Shown in pieces: positions 10,412-22,118 of a stretch of 64,000 nucleotides of DNA. Where the stretch lies: positions 367,159 through 431,158 of the forward strand of contig MNCI01008033.1 of the NCBI GenBank assembly GCA_015680685.1. Direction: 5' to 3'. The DNA is from Gnetum montanum. Taxonomy: Eukaryota > Streptophyta > Gnetopsida > Gnetales > Gnetaceae. The translations under genes and the position numbers were made by a program. The notes under the pieces are model-generated. The model did not search any database, had not been told where the DNA came from, and worked only from the letters and a program-made list of their open reading frames with translations. How positions within the stretch are numbered: position 1 is the first letter of the stretch; every line of letters starts with the position of its first letter.

Positions 10412-12303
10412 ATGTCTTCTCACAGGAGAGAGGTATTTGAACCATCGATGCCACAAGAATGTTGGGTGGTGTACAAACATCCCGATGAATATGTCCTTGA
10501 TTTCACATTCATCCTACATCAAGATGAGCACCTGTGATGGTGGGACATGGAGGGTAGCATCATGCTACCACCCGATCGATCATCTCCTACGATGCTATAT
10601 CATAATATGGGCAGATTAGGCATCCAGGACCGGGTGGCGGAGTATGTCATGGAGGACCAGGACTACCGGGACTATCGTCCCACTTCGGCTCAACGAGCAA
10701 GAGACCAGCAGTAGGCAGAGAAATATGAACAGCAGAAGGGGAAACAATTTAGTAACCCCTTATTTTCACAAGGGCTGCAAGACGATAGGGAACTTGTCTT
10801 TCATGATACCCATTCGACCGAACTTCCCCTAGGGCAGCAGATCCTCCAGTTAATCATTTAGAACAAACCTCTAAGTGACCAAGATCCTCAAGGGGATGGA
10901 GGGTCACATAACAAGGCTGGGTAGGATGATCGAGGTCGAAATCAGGGTAGAGGGGGAGATCGACACCGGAGAGGTGGCGATGCCTATCCTTCTTCTTCAT
11001 CCTCTCACTCTCTTGTGCCTTCATCCAGCTCAGGCTCTGAGCATAACGGGGAAAGGAAGGAGCGAAAGGATGGTGGTAAACAGGTTCGGAAGGGGCAAAG
11101 TGAGGAAGCACGTGATGCTTGCCTGCATGAAAGGAGGGGTAGTCGGAATCATCACAGACATCATGGTCCCCAACAGGACTATGATTCAGATGAGCTGTTG
11201 TTAGCTACTCGGAGCATGCTCTAGATCGTAGAGGCAGTTCAAATTCCTAGTAGGCACATAAAGGATAGCCAGATCAAGTGCGTTGATATGAACTACATCC
11301 CTAGATTTGAAGGGGGATACAACTGTGATTCGCAGACCCACCTGCAGGCGTTCCATGATGCCTACACCCTGCAAAACATTGACAATGATTGACAACAGTT
11401 GAAGCTATTCCCTCACACACTCATCAAAGAAGCTGAAAGTTGGTACTAGTCCTTGGAGCCGAAATCAATCAGACAATGAAGTACAATGCTTGAAATCTTC
11501 AATGACAAGTATCAAACGTACTCTAGAGTGGCAAATCTGAGACAACAGATCCAAGGTTGGAAACAAGGGAATCATGAATCCTTGGATGCCGCCATGAGCA
11601 GGTACTACTCATTATTGCATCAGTGCCCTGTTCATGGTTACTCTCAACGGGCACAGCTTCGCCACATCATTGATGGGCTCCGTTTTGAAACATAAAAGAC
11701 CCTTGGCGTGTACGCCAAGGGACGAATGTCGGAGCTAAGGGCTCATCAATTGCAGTGCCTCATTGAACAAGTGGCGAAGGAGGAAGGAGAACTTAGGAAA
11801 AAGGAGAGTGCAGAAGAATTCAACCAGGATCCTTCCCTCAGAAAAAGGGAGGTCCGATTTTGTGATGAGGAGGATGAATCACCAATGGAAGCAGTGGTGA
11901 ATCGAAAGACTTTGCTGTTACAAAATTTTGCATCTAAAATATCGGCAAAGGTGGATAAGATATGGGACTCTTTGGATGAGAAGTTCCAAAGTATATTGAA
12001 AATTGCAGAAGAATCTAGAGAACAAGGTAATGACCATGATCAACACAGGAAGAAGGGAGCTGAATGTGCCCAACATAAGGGTAAGGGCAAAGTTGCTATA
12101 GCAGAGTAGGTTGCAGACTCTGACACCAAGGAGGATGATGAATGTAGCATATGCCAATATGAACATCCAAAGGGATGTTGTCCTATGGTGTCACATCTTC
12201 AAGAGTCTGGGGTGTACACCTTGAACCCTTACAATCAGCACCTCGGCCGAGTGGACCAGAATCCAAGCCATGAAAACATCCTTTCTTCTGGCCCAGTAAT
12301 CTG
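10412..12303 (+). pseudogene. gag: gag of E3
   Basis: Capsid and nucleocapsid polyprotein. It begins MSSHRREVFEPSMPQE. The N-terminal third is acidic and aromatic; a low-complexity Gly/Arg/Ser region (RNQGRGGDRHRRGGDAYPSS) follows; then the gag core (DMNYIPRFEGGYN, MLEIFNDKYQTYSRVANLRQQ, HIIDGLRFET). A lysine- and glutamate-rich segment leads to a knuckle-like CSICQYEHPKGCCPM near 12140, which is well placed for a nucleocapsid motif. One frame carries all of it with about ten stops. A frame change at about 12290-12304 leads into the protease frame. An alternative upstream in-frame ATG exists at 10391. Confidence 0.85.
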
Positions 12304-12304
12304 A

Positions 12305-13410
12305 ACACACCCTCACCTACACTTGTGGCCAATGCCTCCAAACCTACCAACACCTCCACCATCATACTGCCCGAGTAGCCCTCCGGCCAACCGCACTCCA
12401 ACGTTCAGATAGTCATGCTCACACATGCCATGACTAACTGGATCAAAGAAGGTCATCTTCCTCAGAAATTGACAGATTCGGGAAGCCCCCTCATATATCT
12501 TCAAGTGGCAGGGAACGAGCCATGCAAAGCTCTTTTGGACTTAGGATCAGGGATCAATTTGATCTCTCACGATATGTACAAGAACTAGAACTTACCTCCA
12601 CTAAAGAAGAGCAACATCCGGCTCAAGTTGGTAGACCAGTCCATCACTGTTCCCTTGGGTTTGGTGGAGGACATCGTGACCACTGTTTTCGGGTGGTCCT
12701 ATGCTGCTGATTTCCTAGTCATCTATGTAGAGAACTACAAGGGAAACTTTCCAATCATCATGGGAAGAGCCTGGCTAAGCATGGTGGATGCACGACTAGG
12801 ACTCCAAGATCTATCCCTGGAAATTTCAAAGGAAAATCCTTTCAGGAATATTGAGAAGAAGCGCATTGCATGCATCGCGTATAGTGACTCAGGGTGCAAC
12901 TGTGTGCAGCAGTTATGGTTTGCTAAGCAGATATCCATTCAAGCATGCAGTCGGTGTACCGAGGAATCACCTATTCAACAGTGCCTGTATGCAGTAGCCA
13001 CTAACCAAGAGGGCACCCAGTGGCTGACAGCTGACCCTACTAGCAGCGCACTGTGCATGGAACCGTCTGAGGGACTAGTGCAAGCCTATGTTAAAAGCAT
13101 GAATGAGATGGAAGAGGTTCATCAACAGGTCTCCACTGTTGATGACCAAGATGACTTGGGGGAGCTACAAATCCCTGAGAGCTTCAAACAAGAGCCCTTG
13201 GAGCTAAAGTCTTTACCAGCTCACTTGGAATATGCATTCTTGCAAAATGGAAAGCCGGTAATTATCAATGCCACCCTTACTATTGAACAAAAAAAGAGAT
13301 TGCTGGAGATGGTAAACAAATGGGTTGCTGCATTCGCATGGTCATATCCTGAGTTGACTGGAGTTGATCCTAGGGTCTCTAGCATTGGATCTATCTTGAC
13401 CCTTCCATGA
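12305..13410 (+). pseudogene. Aspartic protease and RT-linker region of E3
   Basis: Retroviral-type aspartic protease that would cleave Gag-Pol. KALLDLGSGINLIS (from 12526) holds the catalytic D in the LDLG form used by Athila-like elements, and FPIIMGRAWLSM supplies the downstream G-R-x-[WF] flap-side motif. A linker with HLEYAFLQNGKPVIINATLT and FAWSYPELTGVDP then runs into the RT N-terminus. The open frame from 12628 ends at 13410, where the frame changes. The region 12870-13080 aligns with the gag tails of E1, E2 and E6, showing where those elements were joined when pol was lost. Confidence 0.85.
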
Positions 13411-14257
13411 AGCCACGATGATAGCCACAAAGATGGTTGAATCCCAAACTGAAGCAAATCATAAAAGATGAAATTGAAAAATTGCTAAAGGCAAGATTCA
13501 TTTATTTTATCATCGATAGCGAATGGGTTAGCCCACTCATTATTATGCCCAAGAAAGGTGGCAAGTGGAGGATCTATATTGATTCTGGTTTCTGAATATG
13601 GCAACCTTCAAGGACCACTTCCAGCTCCCATTTGTGGACCAGGTGTTGGACACCATCGCAAGGCACCATTACTAGAGTTTTTTGGATGGTTATAGTGGTT
13701 ATAACCAAATCCAAATAGCACCAGAGGACCAGGCCAAAACAACGTTCACAAGTCCCTGGGGGACTTTTGCATATAAGAAGATGCCCTTTGGCCTGTGCAA
13801 TGCACCTGCTACGTTCCAACACCTTGTCCTAAGCATCTTCTAGCAACAAATCGACAATGGTGTAGAAGTCTTCATGGATGACTTCTTCACTTATGGGGCC
13901 ATGTTTGAGCAAGCCTTGGACCATCTAGAGCAGGTTCTAAAAAGGTGTGTAGACACCAATCTGCGACTCAATTGGCAGAAGAGCCATTTGATGGTCCAAG
14001 AGGGCATTGTGCTAGGGCATCGCATCTCACAAATAGGTATCAGTGTAGACCCTAAAAAGATCAGGGTCATCCAAGGAATGACCTGCCAACCAAGTACCGT
14101 CAAAGATGTTCGATCATTCCTTGGACACACTAGTTACTACTGGCGTTTCATTGAACACTTCTCAAAGATCGCCAGGTTGTTGGTAGAACTTACAAAGAAG
14201 GATACTTCGTTCATCTGGACCAAGGAATGCAAGTTGGCATTCCAAGCGTTGAAATAG
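13411..14257 (+). pseudogene. Reverse transcriptase of E3
   Basis: Copies element RNA into cDNA in the virus-like particle. Recognisable segments in order are IIKDEIEKLLKARFIY, WVSPLIIMPKKGGKWRIYID, FLDGYSGYNQIQIA, KTTFTSPWGTFAYKKMPFGL, and the catalytic FMDDF at 13872-13886 (VFMDDFFTYG), followed by LGHRISQIGISVDP and the connection motif VRSFLGHTSYYWRFI. The YxDD-box aspartates are intact, but frameshifts around 13410 and 13590 and stops near 13673 and 13844 inactivate it. Confidence 0.9.
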
Positions 14258-14660
14258 AAACTTGTAGAAGCTCTGGTTCTATGGGCACCTGATTGGTCCA
14301 GACCCTTTCACATTATGATGGATGCCTCCAACTATGCTTTGGGAGCTGTTCTTACACAGTGTAATGATAAGAAACATCCATATTATATCCACTATGCAAG
14401 CCATAGCATTGTGGGTGCTTAGCTGAACTACACCACCACCGAGAAGGAGTTTATGGCGGTGGTGTTTGCCTTGGAAAAATTCTGGCACTATGTGCTTGGA
14501 TATGAGGTGTTTGTGCACACGGACCACAGTGCTATTTGGTTCCTGATGAACAAACCAACGGTGAGCCCCCGCATAATCTGGTGGTTGGTGATTCTTTAGG
14601 AGTTTGATCTTACCATGGTAGATCAGAAGGGGACTGAGAATGTGGTTGTTGACCACTTGT
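14258..14660 (+). pseudogene. RNase H domain of E3
   Basis: Degrades RNA in the RNA-DNA hybrid. MMDASNYALGAVLTQ carries the first Asp, TEKEFMAVVFALEKFWHY the Glu, and HTDHSAIWFL the next Asp. ENVVVDHLSQL holds the C-terminal Asp. Stops interrupt it (for example at 14420 and 14597). Only this one RNase H is present, unlike the two seen in E4. Confidence 0.9.
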
Positions 14661-15979
14661 CTCAGTTGCGATGGGATGACGCAGAAGAGGAGGAGTCCTT
14701 ATCCGACCAATTTCTAGATGAACTCCTCTTCACAGGTGTGGTTGATCCTCAAGCACCCAAGGAATCCCCTTGGTTCAACCACATCCTCACCTACCTCACA
14801 ACCTGGGAGTTGCCCAAGGAGTGGAACCATCGGCAGAAATAGTAGTTTCTCCATAAGGCCAAGTGTTTCATGAAAATCAACGGCCACCTTTACAAGGTGT
14901 GTGCAGATGGCTTGGTTCGATGGTGTGTCCCTGATGATGATACACTGCACGTCCTCCAAGATGCTCACAAGGGCCCTTGTAGGGGCCACTATGCTGGACA
15001 CCGAATGGCCATTAAAATCTTGCTTGCAGGGTATTACTGGCCTACACTTTTTAGGGATGCACAATGGTTCTCCTGCTCCTGCGAACGATGCCAAAAAGAT
15101 GGTGGGATGACGGCATGGTTGGAGGGACCTCAACAATGGATCTAGCCACTGAAACCCTTTGACATCTGGGGTATCGACTTCATGGGGCCCATCACCTCCT
15201 TGTCAAATGAAAAGACATACATCATTGTAGCTGTGGACTACTGTACAAAGTGGGCAGAAGTGGTAGCCATTGTCGATTGTTCTTCCAACACTGCCGCACG
15301 ATTTGTCCAGTAACAAATCTTCAACAGGTTTGGAGTGCCACATGCACTCATTTCTGATAATGGGACTCACTTCATGGGTGTCACTTTTTGGAAACTCATG
15401 CAACGCTTAGGGGTAACACATAAATTTACAACACCCTATCATCTCCAGGACAATGGGCAAGCCGAAGTCACCAATAGGAACATCACCAAAATCATTACCC
15501 GGACCATCAGCAAATACAGGAGGGATTGGAGTACCAAGCTCAACGATGCTCTATGGGCCTATTGCTCTACTTGGAAACTTCCTATAGGGTACTCTCCCTA
15601 TGAGTTAGTGTACAGAAAGTTGCCAACACTTCAAATCCAAGCAGAACTCCGGACACTAGCCACTGCCAGTGACCTCGGCCTTGACCTACCGCTAGCACAA
15701 TGTGAATGACTAATCAATTTAAGTGTGCTAGATGAGAACCGATTAGTGGCCCTGTCTTCAAATGAAATCCATAAGGCCTATAACAAGAAATGACATGATC
15801 TTAGGATTCGGAAGGTCACATTTAGATGTGGAGACAAGATGTTGTATTGGAACCCCTCACATGTATCCCAACCGACCAAGTTTCAAACACTATGGGAGGG
15901 ACCTTATATTGTCTCTGAAACCTTCCCATCTGGGGCCTTGCTCATTCACAAACCTGAGGACCCCACCAGAACATAGTTA
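14661..15979 (+). pseudogene. Integrase of E3
   Basis: Inserts cDNA into host DNA. The zinc-binding N-domain shows H-x-x-x-H around 14968-14995 (HKGPCRGHYAGHRMA) and CERCQK near 15080. The DDE core shows WGIDFMGP, ISDNGTHFMG and NGQAEVTNRN, so all three acidic residues are intact. The C-domain includes GDKMLYWNPSHVSQPTKFQTLWEGPY (split here across a conserved basic region) and no chromodomain is visible. Stops occur near 15143, 15311, 15707 and 15792. It ends around the TAG at 15973-15979. Confidence 0.9.
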
Positions 15980-17629
15980 GTCAACCGCCAATAACTAAAA
16001 CCTTTCAGTGAACTCCACATACCCAGTGCCACCACCTCGTCATCACCTGATCGACCACATTCCATTTTTTGTGTCTCCTCCTTTCCACCTAGTCGGGGGG
16101 GGGGAGACCGTCATCCCTGCTGATCCATTTCCCTACACCCCTCACCATTTTGTAATTTTTTTTATTTTACACTTTTTTTTCACCATCGTTCCTACATTTG
16201 CACATTCTTTGAACATTTTTTCTTTTTCTTTACTTATTTTTCGTTTCTTTGTACTTGTTTCATTTTTTCGTGTAATTGCTAATACGTCGTCGTATTGTCT
16301 TTAGGCATTTGGCGTAGTCGATTTTTGTTACGATGGGTACTGTCATAGTCTCTCTCATTCTCTGGCTCCCACCATTGCATGGTTGTCCTTGGATTTTACA
16401 TTTTTTTTCACTTCATAAACTCGGCAGTGAGTCCACGTCATTCGCCCATTCACCATTCCATGGTTTTCCTTTTGTTGCGAGCATGCAACCCCTTCACTTA
16501 AAAACATTATAATTAATGTGTGACTTGTGTAGTTCCTAGAGTCAGGGATGACCCACTGGTTGAATCGAGTGTGACTTCAAGGGGAATGCTTTATTCATCG
16601 TTCTGTTCTGTTCCCTAGGTTGCTAGTGTGCCCTTACGGATTTCCTACCACTCCAAGTTTCTCTCTCCACGGAAGCTTCTAGGTCATTTGACCTTGCATG
16701 GTATGGTCCTCATCGCAAAAACACAAAAATAAAACATGAGGATTCAAAGCACACCCCTTGGTTGAATGCATGCGCACACGCATGGGTCTTTGCATGGTGT
16801 GGTTCCCCTTGATAAAAGAAAAATAAAAAATAAACAATCACCTGGTGGGAATTCAAAGCACACTCCTTAGACCGCCTCTCACGGGACACACGCACTAGTT
16901 ATGGGACTTCCTTGGTCCCCTTTAACTTTGTCCCATTTCACTTCCTTCTCATGTTTACTGGAGTGGTGGTTCTCTGTGGGGTTGTTCTTGCTTCCTTGGG
17001 GGATGGTCGGGACTTCTTCTATTGCTGTGATGTCACTGACTGCGGATGGTTTTGGGTCTGACCTCAGGAAAGGTTCTACCGGGTCACTTAACCACAATCG
17101 CACACGGGTTTTCATGTGACCGACAATTGGAATTTCCATTCTCTCCTCTCCCTATGTTCCCACTTCTCTTTGTACTTACCTCACTACCCCTTTTTATATT
17201 TTGTAAGTTCATCGTGATTTCTGTAGGCTTCTCATGCCTTGGCAGGATCTCTTGGTTTGGAGTTTTAACTGGCCAACACCAATTCTTGGCACCCGGGCCC
17301 ACGGACCCTAGTGTTGAGGGTATGTGGGGGCTATGAAGGCTGTTTCCTGCTATGGAGAGGACCCACCTGCATATTCCTGGTTCTGCTTGTTATGTCTCCC
17401 ATCCTTTGGATTTCTTGGTTGATTCTTTTCAGTGTTCCATCATTCAATTTCTTCCTCGCGTAGTTCTTTTTGAGTCATGTTCTCCAATTTTTTGTCTCTT
17501 TTTCATGCTCAATTACCTTCCTCATGTCCTCAGCCATGATCGGGCCTCTCATGTGCTTCAATTGCCCCAATTTGGCTTTTCAAATTCATCATTTCGGGTT
17601 TTTTTTGGATTGGTCAACGCTGGTCAACG
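15980..17629. other. E3 noncoding region after integrase
   Basis: Pyrimidine-rich stretches (16130-16290), a G10 tract at 16095-16104 in the context CCTAGTC, and the phrase GGCAGTGAGTCCACGTCATTCG (16422-16443), which is shared in diverged form with E1, E2 and E6. Short open frames occur, but none has the codon pattern or homology of a gene. This region separates pol from the internal promoter. Confidence 0.65.
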
Positions 17630-17740
17630 GGTGTACAACACTGCATATACGGGGCCCTGTATACATAGTGCCTGTGTATACGTGGCTGCGTATACACGTC
17701 CTTGTCAGTGCAGCGCCTAACCCCTATATATACACTGGCT
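17630..17740 (+). promoter_or_regulatory. Internal U3-like promoter of E3
   Basis: The LTR U3 carries TATACGGGGCC at 9373-9383 and the same 11 bases occur here at 17646-17656. Three or four GTATAC-type palindromes follow, then TGCAGCGCCTAACCCCTATA (17709-17728), which aligns with TGCAGCTGCCTATCCCAGCC in the LTR (9452-9471). TATA box CTATATATAC is at 17724-17733. It would drive the accessory ORF. Similarity is seen directly; promoter activity is inferred. Confidence 0.7.
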
Positions 17741-18109
17741 GCGCTTTGCGATTTTCATCATTTGGAGTCCAAATTGAGGGGAGTTTTTGCCATTTTTTGT
17801 ACCTAACCCTTCCCACCGCACCTACATTCCATCGCATGTCCGCATCAACCTGTCCTTGCCCTTTTACGTAACCAGAGGTATGCTCTCAGTCGTGGGGGGG
17901 GGGGGGGGGGGGGGCCAATGTGTAATTAATTAATTAATTAATTAGTTTGTTAATTACAAAAACTTTGGTCCTAACCCATAAATTAATGCTTCGGAAGACT
18001 TAACGGTGTGCCTGTGCTAATACCATAACTTGGTCAAACTAAGAAGGTATATATGGACCATCTTAAGCTACTTATGAATGGTCTAATAGGCGGTTATGTT
18101 TGATTGCAG
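17741..18109 (+). other. Leader and candidate intron before the E3 accessory ORF
   Basis: A pyrimidine-rich leader shared in outline with E2 and E6 (a TAGGGGAGTT or AGGGGAGTTTTTGC block) ends at a candidate donor CAGAG|GTATGC near 17872. The intron would include a run of 21 G (17894-17914) and (TTAA)n repeats (17923-17944), and end at TTGATTGCAG|ATG at 18109. E6 has TTAGATTGTAG|ATG in the same place, and E1 GATTATAG|ATG. Confidence 0.55.
17894..17944. repeat. G21 homopolymer followed by (TTAA)n
   Basis: Twenty-one consecutive G, then CCAATGTG and five to six TAAT/TTAA units. E2 (44902-44907) and E6 (61887-61891) have only six and five G at the same place, so the tract has expanded in E3. Confidence 0.9.
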
Positions 18110-20962
18110 ATGGCACCCAAACAGAGGCACCCAAGGGATGAAGGACTGTCACAACCAAGGGACAAGCACCCACGCATGGGAAGGGGACGAGATGTGTAAC
18201 TGCCAGATCATGCGGAGGGCTCTCATGCAACTGGGCCCTTCCGCAAAAGACCTGACATGGAATCTATTCATCAGATTCTCGAAGAGGAGATTCCCGATGA
18301 GCAATCGCTCGGGGATGAGACTCCTAGGATAGCACCATGGCTTGAGGTCACCTTGACCCAAGGCTACCTTGATGCTATCACGTTGTGCGAGATGCAATGA
18401 ATGGTCCTTCAAGAGCTAAATTTTGGACCATTCCTTGAGAATGCGCTAGAAGAAGTGAGGCTCCAACTGTAGAACTCTTTGATGTGGCCAATCATCACAA
18501 CCAGTGGTGAATGATACTTAGGAGAAACTTATCTCTTCTAGATGAATCAGCAACTAGGGTCTAAAGTAAGAATCAAAAACATTTATGTCTCTTAATCTTC
18601 GGAGGCGATAGTGCAGGCTCTGGGGTTGCCCGAGATTGGGGTAGATGTGGTGGAAATTCCAAAGCAGGCCGATCTAGAGGTAAAGGAAAAATGGACCAAA
18701 CGGTACTATGGGGTAGAGCGCAAGGAATTCGGCTCTCTAACCATGGTAGAGAGGGTGTACTCAAAGATCGCATCTTACCACCTGAACCCAATGGTAAGAC
18801 CCAGGAAAATCATAGCCTTCTCCACTTGTGCATATGCCGCATTGAGTGGGAAATTCCCAATGAGTCTTCCACATCTACTATTTTTGGAGATTGAAAAGAG
18901 GTTCGCTGAGAATGAACGTGGAAGACGAGCTCTCCCCTTTCCCTGTCTAATCCAAAAGTTGTGTAAACAGGTAGGGATAGCACACTATTCCAATGATGTA
19001 ATCTAGTGCACCCCAATTGCCTCGTGGTGAGAGATGATGAAAGATAAAACTCCTACCATCACACAGATAGAGGAGGAGCAGCAACACCTCCACCACCTGC
19101 ACAAACAACATAGCTGGGCTTGCAAACCATGGCAGAATACATCCATGAGATCTAAGAAATGCTCTTAAGCTAGCAAGAGCAATCTGGTAGGATTGGTGGA
19201 GGAGAAGACCCTTTGGTCTATCACCCTACCATGAGCCACCTGGAGCAAGTAGCTCAGTCAGTTAGCTTGCTTGAAAGGGTAGGGCCGATATTCTCTACCA
19301 CCCGAGCACAAGTTCCAACTAGAACAAATTCAAGCATCCAAAATGTATCAACCTCAACCCAATAGTTATTCCCCAAAATCTCAGGGAATGCTACTACCTT
19401 CTTGGTACACTTGGAAGATGGTGAAGAGGTGATGGTCTTGGTGATGCAACACCAAGGACAGGAAGTTGCGGCTGAAGTGGTTGTTGACACAATTGCTACA
19501 GCTCTCAATGCACTGGTAGCACCTGTACCAAACATTCATGGACTAAAAGATGTACAGGTGTCTGCCGGAACTTTACGTAGCAAGATTGATGTAGCCCAAC
19601 ATGAAGAGTTGTTGGACTGACTGGTGGGAACTGGGCAACCACTCTAGGATGTCTTTGACCTTCTAGACAACATTATTGCAACCCAGTCAGAGCTACTCTC
19701 TGCAAGGGGCAAGAGCCTTGTTTTGGAAGGGAAACTTGAAGCTGCTCAAGTCACTTGTCAATGCTTGGCAACTGAGGTAGCCCAATTAAGAGCCCAGCTT
19801 GCCAATCCAGCCATCCTCAACTGCAAAATCACCAGAGATGAAGTTTTTCAATAGCTTCAACTTAAACTTTAGGTCGTTGAGGATGTGTGAGAGACAACGA
19901 TCTTTGACAAGTCCGTGGTAGACACCCGAGCACATCACTTAGACAAGGACTTGGCAGAGGTTCACCAGGAGAACGTGCAGCTAACCATGGAGGTTCATTA
20001 CCTACGTAATGTTGGTACAGAGAACGAACACATGAAAAATTTCACCCACCAATAGCAGGAGGAGCTAGCCAGGGTGAACACTGACATAAGGAGGTTGGCT
20101 ACTGAAAATTGAAATCTATCAATGGAGGAGGTTCGGGCATTGCGACAGAAGTCTGCAATTGAAATTGCCGCTTGGAAAAACGAGGCGCTAAAATTTGAAT
20201 AAGTAAAAAATCATTATAGGGACCAAGTTGGATTGCATAAGGAAGTGAACAAAAAGCATATTCCAGTCACCAAGGCCAAGATGAACCAAGCACTCCAGCA
20301 GCTCTGAGAGAGAGGTGATGCATGGCAACCTATCTTTGATGGGTTGAACAACTACAATAAAGCTGAAATCTGCCTAAATGAGCTGCAGATTAAGGAGATG
20401 ATAGAATACATGAAGCTTTCCAACCTCTGATATGCAAACCTAGCTATGCTCACAGCCAGGAGATCGTGGTCAGAGTTAGAAAAGCAAGTGGCCACCTCGT
20501 ATTCCCTATATGAGGGTGAGTTCTAGGCACATAAGGCGATAAAACAAAAGCTAGTAATGGCAAACACGGAACTCAAGGTCCTCCGCACAAGCTTTGAAGT
20601 ACAACGTACAATTGTAGAGAACCTGGGCCATAGAATGAATGAATACCAGCAACTGTAGGCATTAATCTGAGTGTTCAACATTGAACGTAAGTAGTTCGCA
20701 GCTTGGTTTGTCAACCTAAAAGAACTTCTTCCAATGCTACCATGCCTTCGGAGGTTCCAGTTCCAGCACACATTGGAGAAGCTGCCTGGACAATGAACGA
20801 TCTTAGAAGCAAAGAAGAAAAAATGAGGGCTTTCTTGGAGGCTTTTCGACTACCTCCAGAAGTTGTAGCTGTTGTGGGACAACCATCATTTGTGCCGCCA
20901 CCAACGCATGGGCCAGAGGCTGGAGAAGGTCCATCAGAACCACTGCCCCTAGGGATGGTGTG
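18110..20962 (+). pseudogene. Accessory (env-position) ORF of E3
   Basis: A protein of about 900-950 residues of unknown function. It begins MAPKQRHPRDEG right after a 3' splice site. The N-terminal half contains YLGETYLF, VVEIPKQADLEVKEKW and RRALPFPCLIQKLCKQVGIAH. That last stretch resembles the putative plant transposon-protein domain found in many Athila-type downstream ORFs (family name from memory). The C-terminal half is a long coiled coil rich in E, K, Q and L (for example LRQKSAIEIAAWKNEALKFE). It ends EGPSEPLPLGMV. Two frame changes and many stops break it. No signal peptide or transmembrane segment is evident, so an envelope role has no support here. Confidence 0.75.
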
Positions 20963-21200
20963 ATCTTCTCCAGCAATTTTGTGCATCATCCTACATAGCA
21001 GAGGCTCTAGGACCAGAGAGGTGTTCAATTTTGCCTCTGAATACCGCCATTTTTGTAACTTTTCCTCCTTTGTAACTCAGGCACTTGGTCAAATTCATGT
21101 TGTGTCATGTGTGTGTCATGTATGTGTTTTAGTTATGTGTGTTGTAAATAAGAATCCATACCTTCCAAATTGTAAATTAACTCGAGGACGAGTTTTTGCT
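20963..21200. other. E3 3' untranslated region
   Basis: Contains TTAACTCGAGGACGAGTTTTTGC (21177-21199), a short hairpin (ACTCG...CGAGT) that is conserved before the PPT in E1 and E2 (AACTCAAGGACAAGTT, AACTTGAGGATGAGTT). Confidence 0.6.
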
Positions 21201-21214
21201 CAGTCATGGGGGTA
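21201..21214 (+). other. Polypurine tract of E3
   Basis: CAGTCATGGGGGTA lies directly before the 3' LTR TGATGAAG, where plus-strand synthesis would start. Confidence 0.9.
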
Positions 21215-22113
21215 TGATGAAGTGTCATTTAGTCGATGTGTTGACTTGGTTGCGTATACCTAGCCGTGTCGATGCAGGCCCGTCGACATAGCCTTCCTGC
21301 ATCGACGTGGCTGCGTTTACGCAGCCGCCTATCCCAGCCTATAAATAAGAGGGCCTTCCACCTCATTTAGGCATCTTTTGAGTTAGTTGTAGTGAAGCTC
21401 TTACAGTGTGTTCCTGTAGGAGATAGAATATTTTCCAAGTGCCCACAGTAGGTGTAAGAAAAGTGATCGGCTCTTTATTTGAGCGTTGATGTATCTGAGC
21501 CCATTGACGTGACAACAATAAAGACGAAGTATTCAAGCATTCCTTGTAGCATTTGGACTTAGCCATTTTATGCATTCAATAGTTTAATATGTTTATGCTT
21601 TATTAGTTACTTGTTAATTACTTAAGGTTTTGTTATTATGATTTCAATCGCTATTGTTCATTCGTAGTTCTTAAAGGCCATAAGTACGACCATCTCGAAC
21701 ATAACTCAAACACTTGGTAAACCCAATGACGCTTAACGTCTGGTAATCCAAAAGTGTTAGGAGATGCTTAGAACATGCTCGGAAGATGAGACCGTACACT
21801 TATGTTAGGAATAGTTAAGATTTAGATTAAGATAATCTTAGATTAATTAATATTCTAGCCTTACTTTCCAAGATAATTAGCTGCCAAAAAGATAATTAAA
21901 AAGCTATAAAAATCACTAGCCTTAGTCTCACTTAACCATTGTAAACAAAACCTCACAAGTGAGATTAGGATGACAACGACCATTCTAACCCAAGGTTTCA
22001 CTGGTTAGAGTCTGGTGTATGTTAAGTGCTTACAGTCTGTGGATTTCGACCGAGTCACGCGTGAACACTCGTGATTCGTATGGTTGGGCGTAGGGGTAGC
22101 TAGCCACTCATCA
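21215..22113 (+). repeat. 3' LTR of E3 (family B, 899 bp)
   Basis: TGATGAAGTGTCATTTAG to CCACTCATCA. TATA box CTATAAATAAG is intact at 21339-21349, and the GTATAC/GTCGAC array is shorter than in the 5' LTR. It is followed by the TSD AGAGC at 22114-22118. Confidence 0.95.
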
Positions 22114-22118
22114 AGAGC

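Larger units (their letters stand above)
9333..22113 (+). mobile_element. E3: full-length Athila-like LTR retrotransposon (12.8 kb)
   Basis: Family-B LTRs (9333-10245, 21215-22113), PBS, gag, PR, RT, single RNase H, INT, long noncoding region, U3-like internal promoter, accessory ORF and PPT occur in that order. It is bounded by a perfect 5-bp TSD, AGAGC. The tRNA-Asp PBS, the LLDLG protease signature, the INT without chromodomain and a large ORF after INT fit the Athila lineage. It is the only element of this group here that carries pol. Every gene has stops. By eye the LTRs differ at about one base in 15-20. Confidence 0.95.

Noticed and set aside
14279-14656. Minus-strand 125-codon open frame
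   Set aside because: Lies entirely over the RNase H of E3 and is its shadow.
17352-17871. Overlapping plus-strand frames before the E3 accessory ORF
   Set aside because: They span the U3-like promoter and leader, have no homology in E2 or E6, and are probably chance frames in pyrimidine-rich DNA.
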